Assembly (NCBI GenBank): GCA_040905185.1
Contig: JBBDRZ010000003.1
Location: 396,794 to 460,793 of the forward strand
DNA: 64,000 bases
Origin: DASTEQ01 sp040905185
GTDB lineage: Bacteria; Chloroflexota; Limnocylindria; QHBO01
Reading direction: 5' to 3'
Under the pieces are notes generated by a model. That model searched no databases. It saw only the letters and a list, made by a program, of their open reading frames with translations, and had not been told where the DNA came from. Position 1 is the first letter of the stretch, and each line of letters starts with the position of its first letter. Below are positions 32,164 to 41,811 of the stretch, one piece after another. The position numbers and the translations under genes are program-made.

Positions 32164-34271
32164 CGGTTCAGGGCTCGCCACAGTTTCTCGGGCGTGAACG
32201 GCAGGTCGTCGACGAACGCTCCGGTAGCGTCGTGAATCGCCGCGCGGATGGCCGGTGCCACCGCTAGGATCCCGCCCTCGGCCAGCCCTTTGGCGCCCGA
32301 TGGCCCCGGGCCGTCACGATTCTCCTGAAAGAGGCTCACCACCTCGCCCGGTCGGTCGCCGATCGTGGGAATCCGGTAGTCGAGCGAGCTCCCGTTCAGC
32401 AGCCGACCGTCCTCGGCGTGGATGAGTTGCTCCGACGTGGCGAGGCCGATTCCCATCATCAGGCCCCCTTCGTCCAGGCCGGTCGCTCGCTGCCGATCCA
32501 GGACGGCACCGGCGTCTGTCGCGTGGACGACTCGGTCGATGGAGAGGAGACCTGTCTCCGGGTCGACCTGGAGCTCCACCGCGGTTGCTACCGCCTCGTA
32601 AAAGGGGGTGGGCCCACCCAACGGGTGCGTTTCGTCAGCCACGGCTGAGAAGGTTCCCTCCCCCACCAGGTCATCGGCCGGCGATGCGCCTGCCGCCAAC
32701 TGGCGCTTCAGATCCTGGCACGCAGCGACCACCGCATTGCCCATGTGAACCACCGACCGGCTCGAGGCAGTGAGGGCGTCGAACGGCGCGGTCGCGGTGT
32801 CGCCAGCCTGGACGGAGACCGCGCTGGCGGGCAGTCCCAGCTGGTCAGCCGCTATGCCGGCCATCAGCACGGGTGTGCCCTGGCCCATCTCGGTGGTCCC
32901 GACCAGGATGAGCGCGGTGCCGTCCGGGTTGAGCCGAACCTTGGCGTTCGAGGTTGTCGCCGGGATGCAGGTCTTGATACCAATTGCGATTCCACGCCCA
33001 ACCCTCTCGGCCTTGTCCGTACCCCAGCCGATCCCGGCGGCCACCTTCCGGAGCAGGTCGCCCCAGTCGCCGTCGACGGGCGTCTCACCGTAGGCGCTGG
33101 GGTCACCCTTGCTGCGCATGTTGGTGAGCCGTAGCTCGAGCGGATCGGTGCCGATCGCCGCGGCGGCCCGGTCCATCTGAGCCTCCAGCGCGAAGACCGT
33201 GTGCGGCGCCCCGAAGCCACGGAAGGCGGTCGTGGGCGGGCTCGAGGTGAAGAGTCCTCGTGCGCGCACGCGAGCGTGCGGCGTGTGATACGCCGCCAGC
33301 GCATGAAGGCCGGACTTGGCCACCACGCGGGGGCTGATGTCCGAGTAAGCGCCCACCAGGAAATCGATCTCCATCTCCTGGAACACCAGGCGCCCATCGG
33401 CGTCGAAGCCGCTTCGTGCATGGATGACGCTTGCCTCGCGCTGGGCGGTGGCGAACGCCTCTTCGGCTGTCAGCGCGATCTTGACCGGGCGGTGGAGCAG
33501 TCGCGCGGCGAGCGCCGCGGCGGGCTCGACCTTCGGGTAGCCCTTTGACCCGAAGCTGCCGCCCATGCCCGGGGACCGCACCGTCACCCGGTCGAGCGGA
33601 AGGCCCAACATCTCGGCGAGCACTCGCTGCACGATGAACGGATGCTGGGCCGAGCTCACGATCGCGACGCCATTTGGCTCGGGGATGGCGATGGCCGCGT
33701 GCGTCTCGATGGCGAAGTGGTGGGCGAACGGGGCGGAATACGTGCCCTGGACGATGGTGGTGGCCATTGACGCGGCGTCGTTGACGTCGCCCCAGGTGAA
33801 GAGCCACTCCCCCATCACGTTGCTGTCCTTCCAGCGCTCATGCTCGGCCGGGCGATCGGACGGCTCGTGCAACAGGTCGCCACTGAGGGCGGCATCGACC
33901 GTGAGGATGGGAGGAAGTGGCTCGTATCGAACATCGACCATGCGTGCCGCTTCAACCGCCGCCGGTTCCGTCTCGCCCAGGACCAGGGCCACGGGCTCGC
34001 CCTGGTATCTCGTCATGTCGTCCGCCAGCACCGGCTGGTCCATCACGAGCGGTCCGAACCTGGGCGCGGAACGGTCGAGCCTGAGGTCCGCGGCCGTGAA
34101 GACACGCACCACGCCGGGCATGCGTTCGGCGGCGCTCACGTCAATCCGCTTGATCCGCGCGCGCGCGACCTCCAGCCGCACCAGCCGGCCGTGGAGCATC
34201 GCCGGCACCGCCAGGTCGTCGACGAACTGCGTCTGGCCGGTGATGCGCTCGGCCATGTACTCGGCTCTCAC
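32160..34271 (-). CDS. molybdenum hydroxylase large subunit (xanthine dehydrogenase family), 703 aa
   Basis: This is the molybdopterin-binding catalytic subunit. Visible blocks are the ald_xan N-terminal domain (~15-120), SPGMGGSFGSKGYPK, the AFRGFGAPHTVFALE active-site loop (XDH-like rather than the AYRCSFR loop of CO dehydrogenase), TTEMGQGTPVL and GAKGLAEGG near the end, with the Glu that acts as base. It hydroxylates a heteroaromatic or aldehyde substrate with water. GTG at 34271 overlaps the Fe-S subunit stop (GTGA). The order FAD, 2Fe-2S, Mo subunit is a standard three-gene arrangement. Confidence 0.93.
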   Translation of the reverse strand: MRAEYMAERITGQTQFVDDLAVPAMLHGRLVRLEVARARIKRIDVSAAERMPGVVRVFTAADLRLDRSAPRFGPLVMDQPVLADDMTRYQGEPVALVLGETEPAAVEAARMVDVRYEPLPPILTVDAALSGDLLHEPSDRPAEHERWKDSNVMGEWLFTWGDVNDAASMATTIVQGTYSAPFAHHFAIETHAAIAIPEPNGVAIVSSAQHPFIVQRVLAEMLGLPLDRVTVRSPGMGGSFGSKGYPKVEPAAALAARLLHRPVKIALTAEEAFATAQREASVIHARSGFDADGRLVFQEMEIDFLVGAYSDISPRVVAKSGLHALAAYHTPHARVRARGLFTSSPPTTAFRGFGAPHTVFALEAQMDRAAAAIGTDPLELRLTNMRSKGDPSAYGETPVDGDWGDLLRKVAAGIGWGTDKAERVGRGIAIGIKTCIPATTSNAKVRLNPDGTALILVGTTEMGQGTPVLMAGIAADQLGLPASAVSVQAGDTATAPFDALTASSRSVVHMGNAVVAACQDLKRQLAAGASPADDLVGEGTFSAVADETHPLGGPTPFYEAVATAVELQVDPETGLLSIDRVVHATDAGAVLDRQRATGLDEGGLMMGIGLATSEQLIHAEDGRLLNGSSLDYRIPTIGDRPGEVVSLFQENRDGPGPSGAKGLAEGGILAVAPAIRAAIHDATGAFVDDLPFTPEKLWRALNR

Positions 34272-34747
34272 GCCTCGCCCCCGCCACCGGCGGCCTGCTC
34301 CACGGCCTTGACGATCGCGTCGTAGCCCGTGCAGCGGCAGTAGTTGCCTTCCAGGCCCTTGGTGATCTCCTCGCTCGTGGGGTGCGGAGTCGTAGCAAGC
34401 AAGGCCTTGGCGGCCATGACCATGCCCGGCGTGCAGTAGCCGCACTGCGCGGCATCGGCATCCACGAATGCCTGCTGGATGGCGTCAGGTCGACCATCCG
34501 GCGCCAGCGCTTCAATGGTCGTCACCTCGCTGTCTGGCACGCTGAGCGCCAGGACGAGGCATGAGTCGACAGCGACCCCGTCAAGCAGCACCGTGCATGC
34601 GCCGCATTCACCCTGCTCGCAGTTGTACTTCGTGCCGGTGAGCCCCACGTCCTCGCGCAGCAGCTCTAACAGCGTCTTGCCCGGCGCGACCTGAAGCTCG
34701 TGGCGCGTGCCGTTGACCCGGAAGGCGAATGGATAGAGCCCCTCCAT
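34268..34747 (-). CDS. 2Fe-2S subunit of the molybdenum hydroxylase, 159 aa
   Basis: Two [2Fe-2S] domains are evident: the plant-ferredoxin-like CEQGECGACTVLLDGVAVDSC and the helical CGYCTPGMVM with CRCTGYDAI. The subunit passes electrons from the Mo site to FAD. The start is the ATG at 34747, which overlaps the FAD-subunit stop by one base (TGATG). Length is normal for CoxS/XdhC-type subunits. Confidence 0.94.
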   Translation of the reverse strand: MEGLYPFAFRVNGTRHELQVAPGKTLLELLREDVGLTGTKYNCEQGECGACTVLLDGVAVDSCLVLALSVPDSEVTTIEALAPDGRPDAIQQAFVDADAAQCGYCTPGMVMAAKALLATTPHPTSEEITKGLEGNYCRCTGYDAIVKAVEQAAGGGGEA

Positions 34748-35604
34748 CACGCCGCCTCCATCGCTCGCAGGCGCTCGTACGCGAGACGCCATGCGCGCCG
34801 AGCAAGCAGCAACGCCATGCTCCGTCGGTAGTCGGCCGAGGCGCGAACGTCGTCGATCGGGCGCAGGCGGTCGGCCAGGGCGTCGGCCGCCTCCTGCGGA
34901 AGCTCGCCGTCATCGCCTGGAGCGTCGATATCGATGCGGAAGGCGGTTGGCGCGACTGATGCGAAGCCCAGGCTTGCCTGCGCGCGCGTCATGGCGCAGG
35001 CGACCCCCACGACCGCCAGGTCGACTCCCCGGGTGCGGCCCAGCTTGAGGTAGCAGGATCCGTTTGGACCGATGCGCGGCAGGTCAAGGCTTCCCACCCA
35101 CTCCCCCGCCTGCAATGCGGTGCGACCGGGTCCGATGAGAAACTCGTCGAGCGGGACCGATCGCGGCTCAGGCCCGGCGACGTTCACGACTGCGCGGAAG
35201 GCCAGCAATGCCGGGACGGTATCCGCCGCCGGCGAGGCGTTGCAGATGTTGCCGGCGATCGTGGCCCTGTTCTGAATCTGGACCGAGCCCACCGTAGATC
35301 CGCCCTCCACCAGGGCCCGATGATCGTCGCTCGCACCCGCACGGGTCACCACCGCCCGGACGCGCGCGCCGGCAGCGATCCGGACGAACCCGTCCTGCTC
35401 CTCAATCAGGTTGATCCCCGGCAGGGCGCCGATGTCGATGACGTGACGCGGCCTCAGCCGCCCGTTTCGCATCTGGACCACGAGGTCGGTCCCACCGGCC
35501 AGGATCCTCGCCTCCGAGCCGAGCTCGCGAACGAGCCCGCCAAACTCCTCGCCGCTCTCCGGGCGGTGGTAGGCGAACCCGGTCAGCACCACGACGTCTG
35601 GCAT
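34747..35604 (-). CDS. FAD-binding subunit of the molybdenum hydroxylase, 285 aa
   Basis: The two FAD-contact motifs are present: ILAGGTDLVVQM and TIAGNICNASPAADTVPALLA, with the C-terminal CO_deh_flav_C region (LGRTRGVDLAVVGVACAM). It belongs to the CoxM/XdhB type. Start ATG at 35604, immediately after the stop of the TRZ/ATZ-like amidohydrolase, so the genes are tightly linked. The electron acceptor is not indicated. Confidence 0.93.
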   Translation of the reverse strand: MPDVVVLTGFAYHRPESGEEFGGLVRELGSEARILAGGTDLVVQMRNGRLRPRHVIDIGALPGINLIEEQDGFVRIAAGARVRAVVTRAGASDDHRALVEGGSTVGSVQIQNRATIAGNICNASPAADTVPALLAFRAVVNVAGPEPRSVPLDEFLIGPGRTALQAGEWVGSLDLPRIGPNGSCYLKLGRTRGVDLAVVGVACAMTRAQASLGFASVAPTAFRIDIDAPGDDGELPQEAADALADRLRPIDDVRASADYRRSMALLLARRAWRLAYERLRAMEAA

Positions 35605-36888
35605 TCATGCACGGCGGGCGACCTCATTGATGCGCGCAATCGCCTCACCAAGGTCGATGTTGACGAGGCGCCGATCCCGTACGACCTGCTCGCCGCCGAC
35701 GTAGACGTGGCGAATGGCGGTGGGGCTCATGGCATACACCAGGTGAGAAGCGAGGCGATCGACCGGCTGGAGTGACAGGTCGCCCAGGTCGAGCACGATG
35801 AAGTCTGCCCGATGCTCCGGCGCCAGCCGACCCACCGGCTGCCGGATGACCGATGCACCGTCCGCTGTGGCGAGGTCGAGCATCTGCCTGATCGAGACCT
35901 CCGCCGGATTCCGCGATCGCAGGCGCTGGCTGAGGGCCGCCACCCGGAGATCGGCGAACAGGTTCTGGGCGTTGTTGCTCGCCGAGCTGTCGGTGCCCAG
36001 GCCAACGGTGATCCCGCGTCGCGAGTAGGCCGGCAGGTCGACGATCCGCTCGCCGAAGAAGAGATTGCTGACCGGGTTGTAGGAGACGCGGCCGGCGACC
36101 TCGCCGAGCCTATCGAGCTCGGCATCGGTCAGCCAGACGGCATGGACCGCCACCAAGCGGTCGTCCAGCACGCCCCAGTCGTCCAGGAGCTGGAGCGCGC
36201 GAACGCCTCCGATGCCGGCCGCGGACGACTCCGTTTCCGCCACGTGCATGTACCACTGGCCGTCGTACTCGCGGGCCAGCGCAGCTGCGGCCTCGATCAT
36301 CGGCCGGGAGGCGCCGTACGGGCTATGCGGCGCAGGGCAGATCTCCACTCGCGGATGGTCGGCATAGCTCTGGCCTAGCTCCCGGTAGCGCTCGACTGCC
36401 AACTCGGGCGTCTCGCGGGTTGCCTCCCCACCCCACTCGGCGTCGAGGAACGTGCGGCCCATGACGAGCCTGATCCCAACCTCCTCGGCCGCGGCGATCA
36501 CGCGCCGGATCCGCTCATTGCCGTAGCCGTTCAGGTAGAAGAAGTCGGCGGTGGTGGTCGTCCCCGTCAGCAGGGCCTCGGCGAAGTTCATGACCGCGCT
36601 CAGGTACACCTCGTCCGGCCCGAACTGTGGAACGACGCTGTACACCGATTTCAGCCAGCCGGGCAGATCCAGCTCGTCCACCGAGCCACGCAGGAGCGCC
36701 AGGTGACTGTGGGTGTGCGTGTTCACGCCACCTGGAAAGATGGCGGCGTCGCCGAAGTCGACCACCTCGCCGGCAGGCGGCGATTCACGTACGGCCATGA
36801 TGTCCCCGTCGCGCACCTCGAGGTACCGGTGGGGTTGGAATCCGCCGTCGACGAAGACCTCTGCCGCCGTGAAAGTGGTCGTGCTCAT
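35605..36888 (-). CDS. TRZ/ATZ-like metal-dependent amidohydrolase/deaminase, 427 aa
   Basis: Metal ligands are in NTHTHSHLALLRG, MHVAETESS, VAVHAVWL and LGTDSSASNN, the pattern of cytosine-, guanine- or 8-oxoguanine-deaminase-like and TRZ/ATZ enzymes. These remove an exocyclic amino group or chloride from N-heterocycles. The neighbouring molybdenum hydroxylase suggests a heterocyclic substrate. ATG overlaps the LivF gene by 4 nt. The exact substrate is unknown. Confidence 0.9.
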   Translation of the reverse strand: MSTTTFTAAEVFVDGGFQPHRYLEVRDGDIMAVRESPPAGEVVDFGDAAIFPGGVNTHTHSHLALLRGSVDELDLPGWLKSVYSVVPQFGPDEVYLSAVMNFAEALLTGTTTTADFFYLNGYGNERIRRVIAAAEEVGIRLVMGRTFLDAEWGGEATRETPELAVERYRELGQSYADHPRVEICPAPHSPYGASRPMIEAAAALAREYDGQWYMHVAETESSAAGIGGVRALQLLDDWGVLDDRLVAVHAVWLTDAELDRLGEVAGRVSYNPVSNLFFGERIVDLPAYSRRGITVGLGTDSSASNNAQNLFADLRVAALSQRLRSRNPAEVSIRQMLDLATADGASVIRQPVGRLAPEHRADFIVLDLGDLSLQPVDRLASHLVYAMSPTAIRHVYVGGEQVVRDRRLVNIDLGEAIARINEVARRA

Positions 36889-37661
36889 TCGTCCTCTCCT
36901 CGTGCCGGAGGCTTGGCCGTGGCTGATGCGCCGATGAGAAGGTCCCCCAGATCATCGCGCTCGAGCAGGGAGCGCGCCGATTCAGAGACTCGAACCTGTC
37001 CACCCACCATGACATGAGCCCAGTGCGAGAGCTCCAGGGCCGCCCTCGCCCGCTGCTCGACCACGAGCACGCCGGTGCCCTGCATGGAGCAGGTGCGCGT
37101 GACATCTGCAAGGACGGAGGCGGCCACCGACGGTGAGAGCCCAGCGGTGGGCTCGTCGAGGAGGAGGACACGGCTCTCCATCATCAGTGCCCGCGCGATC
37201 GCGAGCACCTTCCGCTCTCCCCCGCTCAGGGTCGCCGCGCGTCGTGTGCGCAGCGCTGCCAGCGTCGGGAACTCCTGGAGTGTGACATCCATGCGTGCGC
37301 GCAATGCATCCCGCGAAAGCATGAAGCCGCCCATCTCGAGATTCTCCGACACGGTCATCGGCCCAAACACGTCGTCCAACTGCGGCACGTAGGCGATCCC
37401 CAGGGCCGCCAGCGCCTCAGTCCTACGGTTCGTGACGTCGGACTCGCCGAGCCTCACAGTGCCCGAGGAGATGTGCACGATGCCGACCAGCGCCTTGAGG
37501 AGGGTCGACTTCCCGGCCCCATTCGGGCCGAGCAGGCAGACGACCTGTCCCGGGGTCACCCGCAGGGAGGCAGCCTTCACAACGAGGTGCGAGCCGTATC
37601 CGGCGTCGATCCGATCGGCGGCGAGCGACAGCTCCGCCTGCACAGCGCGTTCAGAAGCCAT
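36885..37661 (-). CDS. livF: branched-chain-amino-acid-type ABC transporter ATPase (LivF-like), 258 aa
   Basis: Walker A is GPNGAGKSTLL, the signature is LSGGERKVLAIARALM and Walker B is RVLLLDEPTAGLSP; AYVPQLDDVFGPMTVSENLEMGG is typical of LivF. It is one of two ATPases of a five-component importer whose other parts follow upstream (LivG, LivM, LivH, binding protein). The substrate is probably the compound degraded by this operon rather than an amino acid; this is inferred from context. Its start overlaps the LivG end by 11 nt. Confidence 0.93.
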   Translation of the reverse strand: MASERAVQAELSLAADRIDAGYGSHLVVKAASLRVTPGQVVCLLGPNGAGKSTLLKALVGIVHISSGTVRLGESDVTNRRTEALAALGIAYVPQLDDVFGPMTVSENLEMGGFMLSRDALRARMDVTLQEFPTLAALRTRRAATLSGGERKVLAIARALMMESRVLLLDEPTAGLSPSVAASVLADVTRTCSMQGTGVLVVEQRARAALELSHWAHVMVGGQVRVSESARSLLERDDLGDLLIGASATAKPPARGEDE

Positions 37662-38433
37662 GCGCCACGGCCTGCACGGATGGGCTGCGCAGGACCTCGG
37701 ACACCGTGCCGGTGGCCATCACCTCGCCGCGGGCCATGAAGACCACCGAGTCGCAGACGTCCTCGACCACTGCCAGGTCGTGCTCGATCATGACCACCGT
37801 CATGCCGCCGGCCGACATCGTCCGCAGGTACTCGAGCAGGGCCGGAACGAGCGACGGGCTCACGCCCGCCATCGGCTCGTCGAGCAGCATCACCTTCGGC
37901 TCCATCAGGACGGCACGCGCGAGCTCGAGAAGCCGCTTCTGGCCGCCTGACAGGGTCCCCGCGCGGTCGTTCGCCAGCGACGCAAGCCCGAACTGCTCGA
38001 GCAGCTCCCAGGCGCGCATGACCCCGCTCTCGGCCCGCCTCCACGCCCTGGGGCCCTGCAGGGCCACCGTGACCGTCTCGTCCCGCCGTTCGACCACGCC
38101 CAGGAGGACGTTCTCCATGGTGGAGAGCGTCGGGAACACGCCAGCCCGCTGAAAGGTCCGGATGACTCCCAACCGGGCGATGCGATGCGGGGGCAGGGGG
38201 GTGATTTCCAACTCCTCCAGGTACACGTGACCGGCATCGGCTCGATCGGCTCCGGCAATGATGTTCAGCAGGGTGGTCTTGCCGGCCCCATTCGGACCGA
38301 TGATCCCTGTCACGCTGGATCGCTTGATCGCCAGGCTCACGCCCTTCACCGCCGCGAGACCACCGAAGCTGCGATGCACGTCTTCGGTGCGCAGGACGAA
38401 GTCCGCGGCTGCGAGCTGCGCGGCCGCAGTCAC
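37651..38433 (-). CDS. livG: branched-chain-amino-acid-type ABC transporter ATPase (LivG-like), 260 aa
   Basis: Walker A GPNGAGKTTLL, signature LSGGQKRLLELARAVL, Walker B KVMLLDEPMAGVSP, and the LivG-specific GVIRTFQRAGVFPTLSTMENVLLG. The GTG at 38433 overlaps the LivM stop (GTGA); this fixes the start. It is the second ATPase of the operon's importer. Confidence 0.93.
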   Translation of the reverse strand: MTAAAQLAAADFVLRTEDVHRSFGGLAAVKGVSLAIKRSSVTGIIGPNGAGKTTLLNIIAGADRADAGHVYLEELEITPLPPHRIARLGVIRTFQRAGVFPTLSTMENVLLGVVERRDETVTVALQGPRAWRRAESGVMRAWELLEQFGLASLANDRAGTLSGGQKRLLELARAVLMEPKVMLLDEPMAGVSPSLVPALLEYLRTMSAGGMTVVMIEHDLAVVEDVCDSVVFMARGEVMATGTVSEVLRSPSVQAVAHGF

Positions 38434-39422
38434 GAACGACCTCGCCGACCGATGTGCCAGCGGGCGCGCCCAGTCGGTTCGTACGCCACCACCCGCTCGG
38501 GAACGATGCCGGCCGGCCTGAGCCAGAGCACCAGTAGGGCCAGAAGGCCGATGACTACCCATTGGAGAGCCTCGATCAGGCCGGGGTAGCCGATGGCCGG
38601 CAGGAATCGGGTCGCCTCCCGGAAACCGATCGGGATGAGCGCGATCCCAACGGCTACGCCCAGCGCGTTCCCGGCACCCCCCAGGATGATCCCGGTGAAG
38701 TAGGTGAACGTGACCAGGAGCAGCCAGGACTCGGGATTCCAGCCGGTCAGGTACTGGGCGGTCATGGCGCCGGACAGGCCACCGGCTGCTCCGCCAATGG
38801 CCATCACGAGGAGCTGGAGCCTGGCCACGTCCTTGCCCAACGCGGCCGCAACCTCTGGGCTGTCGCGGACGGCTCTCAGGGCCCTGCCCAGCGGCGCGCG
38901 GCTGATGCGATGGACGACGAACCAGGTGCCGCCGGCCACCGCCACCGCCAGCCCCACGTACAGCCACTGGTAGGCGATCGACGAATCGACGAAATCGCGA
39001 AGCGGCTGTGGGACGTTGGCAAGGCCGGCTCCCCCGTTCACGATCTCCTTCTGGACCTGGACCAGCCTCGTTGCGATCACCGACACGGCGAGCAGGACGA
39101 TGGCCTGGTAGTCCCCGCGCAACCGACCGGCCACGATGAAGCCGAGCGCCAACGACACGAGAGCGCCCATCGCCGCGGCGGCCAGCCACGGCAGCGGAAA
39201 CGGAAGCTCCAGCCCGAACCAGTAGGTTTGAAACCTGCCCTGCGGTGGGCCCAGCGTCAGCAGCGCCGCGGTGTAGCCGCCAACGCCGATCGGCACCGCA
39301 TAGCCGAAGTTGAGGATGCCCGTCACACCATACTGCAGGTTCAGGCCAAAGGCGGCGATCAGCGTGACGGCATACAGCACGATCAGCGTCGCGATGTAGA
39401 ACTGCCAGGCCTCCGGGATCAT
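38430..39422 (-). CDS. livM: branched-chain-amino-acid-type ABC transporter permease (LivM-like), 330 aa
   Basis: About eight hydrophobic helices and the family signature QYGVTGILNFGYAVPIGVGG and RAVRDSPEVAAALGKDVARLQ. It would form the membrane channel with LivH. ATG at 39422, 19 nt after the LivH stop. C-terminal tail is basic, as expected on the cytoplasmic side. Confidence 0.93.
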   Translation of the reverse strand: MIPEAWQFYIATLIVLYAVTLIAAFGLNLQYGVTGILNFGYAVPIGVGGYTAALLTLGPPQGRFQTYWFGLELPFPLPWLAAAAMGALVSLALGFIVAGRLRGDYQAIVLLAVSVIATRLVQVQKEIVNGGAGLANVPQPLRDFVDSSIAYQWLYVGLAVAVAGGTWFVVHRISRAPLGRALRAVRDSPEVAAALGKDVARLQLLVMAIGGAAGGLSGAMTAQYLTGWNPESWLLLVTFTYFTGIILGGAGNALGVAVGIALIPIGFREATRFLPAIGYPGLIEALQWVVIGLLALLVLWLRPAGIVPERVVAYEPTGRARWHIGRRGRS

Positions 39423-39441
39423 CGCCGGGCCAGCTTGGCTG

Positions 39442-40338
39442 TCATGCCGCAGCGACCTCGCGCCCGCCGGAGACGTCGCGGACGATGCCCTGGGGTCGGA
39501 TCATGAGGACGCCGATGAGGATGAGCAGCGCCAGGACATCCCGCCATTGCGGGGCGGCGAGCGCGGCCACCATCTCGCTCGACAGGCCGATCACCACCGC
39601 AGCCGCAAGCGCGCCATAGACGTGACCCACACCGCCCAGGACGACGGTCGCCAGGATGACGACCAGCAACCCGCGGGCGGTGGAGGTGTCGAACGCGGGA
39701 AGGCTCGCGAACAACGCCACCCCCGCGATTCCGCCCAGGAAGCCAGAGATGAACCACGCGGTGTCCACGACCAGGCGCGACGGGATGCCGCTCGCCCGCG
39801 CCAGGTCCGGGTTGGCCGCCACGGCGCGCATCGCCTTCCCGAGCTTCGAGCGGCGCAGGATGAGGTGGACGGAGAGGAGGGCGAGCGCGGCCAGTCCCAT
39901 GAAGATCAGCTGGTTGCTCGTCAGGATCTGGCCCAGAAAGCGATAGACCGTCACCGGCGGCATGTCATAGAAGAAGAAGCCGGGCCGAACGATCGCCAGC
40001 AGGCCATTCCAGAGCACCAGGCTCAGGGCCAACGTGGCGATGAGCATACCGAAGACCGACGTGCCCCGCCGCAGCAGCGGCTGGAGGATCGCGCGATTGA
40101 GCACCACCGAGATGAGGCCCGCGACGATCCCGGCGAACGGGATGGTGGCCCAGATCGACAGGCCAAGGCTGTCGTTCAGCAGCCAGGCGGTGAAGCCCGC
40201 CAGCGTCATGACGTCCGCGAAGGCGAGATTCAGCACGCCGGTGACCGAGAACTGGAGCGTGAAACCCACAGACGCCAGCGACAGGATCGACACGGTGATC
40301 AGCCCGAAGCCGATCGAGGCAATCAGGATCTCAAGCAT
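39442..40338 (-). CDS. livH: branched-chain-amino-acid-type ABC transporter permease (LivH-like), 298 aa
   Basis: Eight predicted helices and the typical LQFSVTGVLNLAFADVMTLA and MRAVAANPDLARASGI blocks of LivH permeases. It lies 113 bp downstream of the binding-protein gene; this is the longest gap inside the operon and may hold an mRNA processing or attenuation site, though no clear hairpin was seen. Confidence 0.93.
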   Translation of the reverse strand: MLEILIASIGFGLITVSILSLASVGFTLQFSVTGVLNLAFADVMTLAGFTAWLLNDSLGLSIWATIPFAGIVAGLISVVLNRAILQPLLRRGTSVFGMLIATLALSLVLWNGLLAIVRPGFFFYDMPPVTVYRFLGQILTSNQLIFMGLAALALLSVHLILRRSKLGKAMRAVAANPDLARASGIPSRLVVDTAWFISGFLGGIAGVALFASLPAFDTSTARGLLVVILATVVLGGVGHVYGALAAAVVIGLSSEMVAALAAPQWRDVLALLILIGVLMIRPQGIVRDVSGGREVAAA

Positions 40339-40451
40339 CGGCGATGGGCCTCCACCCTTGGTGGTGAAATGTCGGCCGCCCAGGGCTCGATCACACCTGG
40401 ACGGCCGGCACTATCGATACTTCGGCGATCTCCTTCCGCAGACCAGGAGGC

Positions 40452-41771
40452 TCAGTCGGCGAGCGCGGCGATCTGATCCGCCGTGAACGCGACGACCTGG
40501 GTTGTCTCCGACGACGACTGCACCGATCTGGCTTCGTAGCCGCCTGACGAGTTGTGCCACTGGTCGAAGGTGATCGCCCCACCACTGCCGATGAACTGGA
40601 TCTCCTCGCCTCGCACAAGCGCCTCCTTTCCCTCGCCGAAGGTGTAGACCAGCGTCTTTCCTTCGCCGGGAGACGTCACGTCGATGATCGCCGTGTTGAA
40701 GACTGCGCCATCGAGCGACCCGGTGGCTTCGGCCGCCAGCGCCGCGGCGACGAGGCCGTCGTACGCAGCAAAGGCGTACGAGTCCGCGCTGTACTGTTCC
40801 GGGGCGTCGAGGACATCGCCGAACGAAAGCAGACGCTCGTTGTAGACCTCCCACGCGTCGCCTTCGCTGGGCGTGTACGGCAGGACCCCGACGTAGAACT
40901 CAGCCATGGCCGCTTCGCCAATGGCGGCAGTCACCGCTTCGCGCCATTCCGGCTGGAACGTGACGGCGGTGCCCACGATGGGGCGCAGCTCGCCGAGCTC
41001 CTGCAGCTGGGCGAGGTAGGTGGCCGATGTCTGCGGCTCTGCCTCCATGAAGATGACGTCCGGGTCCGCGTCGATGAGCGCCAGCACTTCGCTGCGGTAG
41101 GACGTAGACCCCGACGTGATTACCTGATTCACCACCATCTCGTGGCCGAGCTTCTCCCAGCCATCGAGCAGTGTGGGCACGGCCCCTTGCGACGCCAGGT
41201 CGCTCGCGAACACCGCAGCACCGCGCGTGTAGCCCTGGCTATCGCCCGTGAGCGCCAGGACCCGGCCGATGGCATCGTCCGCCGGCGTCAGACGCCAGAA
41301 GTATTGGAAGTCGGACCGGTTGTAGACCGGGTCGCCGGTGGTGACGAACATCGGCACCGCGGCTTCCTCGAAGATCCCCAGGACGGCTGGAGCCGTGCTC
41401 GTGGTCGGGCCCAGCACCGCGAAGAGGTTCCCCTCCGTCGCGACGACCTGTCGCGATACGGTCGCCGCCTGCGTCGGGTCGTCAGCGGTGTCCACGGTCG
41501 TGCATTCGACCATCGAGCCGAGGATGCCGCCCGCCGCCTCGACCTCGGCCGCGAAGGGGTAGCAGCCCGCGAGCTGCTCCGGGCCATAGGCCGCGTTCTC
41601 CCCGGTGAACGGCATCACGGTGGCCACCACCAGCGTGCCCGCCGCGCCGGATGGGCTCGGCCCGCTCGAGCCCGCGGAGCCTGATGGCGATGGCGAGGCT
41701 CCGGTACAGGCGCCGAGGAACAGCATGGCCGCCACCAGGCAGGCCGCCCGCGAAGTGTGCTTGATCGACAT
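40452..41771 (-). CDS. ABC transporter substrate-binding lipoprotein (LivK-like), 439 aa
   Basis: The signal peptide ends in the lipobox FLGAC (Cys22), followed by a Ser/Pro/Gly linker, so the protein is an anchored lipoprotein. The body is a type-I periplasmic-binding fold of the peripla_BP_6 class (LVVATVMPFTGENAAYGPEQ, FAVLGPTTSTAPAVLGIFEE, ADPDVIFMEAEPQTSA). It captures the substrate for the LivHMGF importer. Start ATG at 41771. It lies 40 bp after the dehydrogenase gene. Confidence 0.92.
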   Translation of the reverse strand: MSIKHTSRAACLVAAMLFLGACTGASPSPSGSAGSSGPSPSGAAGTLVVATVMPFTGENAAYGPEQLAGCYPFAAEVEAAGGILGSMVECTTVDTADDPTQAATVSRQVVATEGNLFAVLGPTTSTAPAVLGIFEEAAVPMFVTTGDPVYNRSDFQYFWRLTPADDAIGRVLALTGDSQGYTRGAAVFASDLASQGAVPTLLDGWEKLGHEMVVNQVITSGSTSYRSEVLALIDADPDVIFMEAEPQTSATYLAQLQELGELRPIVGTAVTFQPEWREAVTAAIGEAAMAEFYVGVLPYTPSEGDAWEVYNERLLSFGDVLDAPEQYSADSYAFAAYDGLVAAALAAEATGSLDGAVFNTAIIDVTSPGEGKTLVYTFGEGKEALVRGEEIQFIGSGGAITFDQWHNSSGGYEARSVQSSSETTQVVAFTADQIAALAD

Positions 41772-41811
41772 CGTCTCCTCCTATATGACCAAACGGACCG
41801 ATAGCCTGCTG

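Noticed and set aside
34272..34445. Upstream extension of the hydroxylase large subunit
   Set aside because: This is a shadow of the Fe-S subunit; the GTG at 34271 in the GTGA overlap is consistent with the other subunits.
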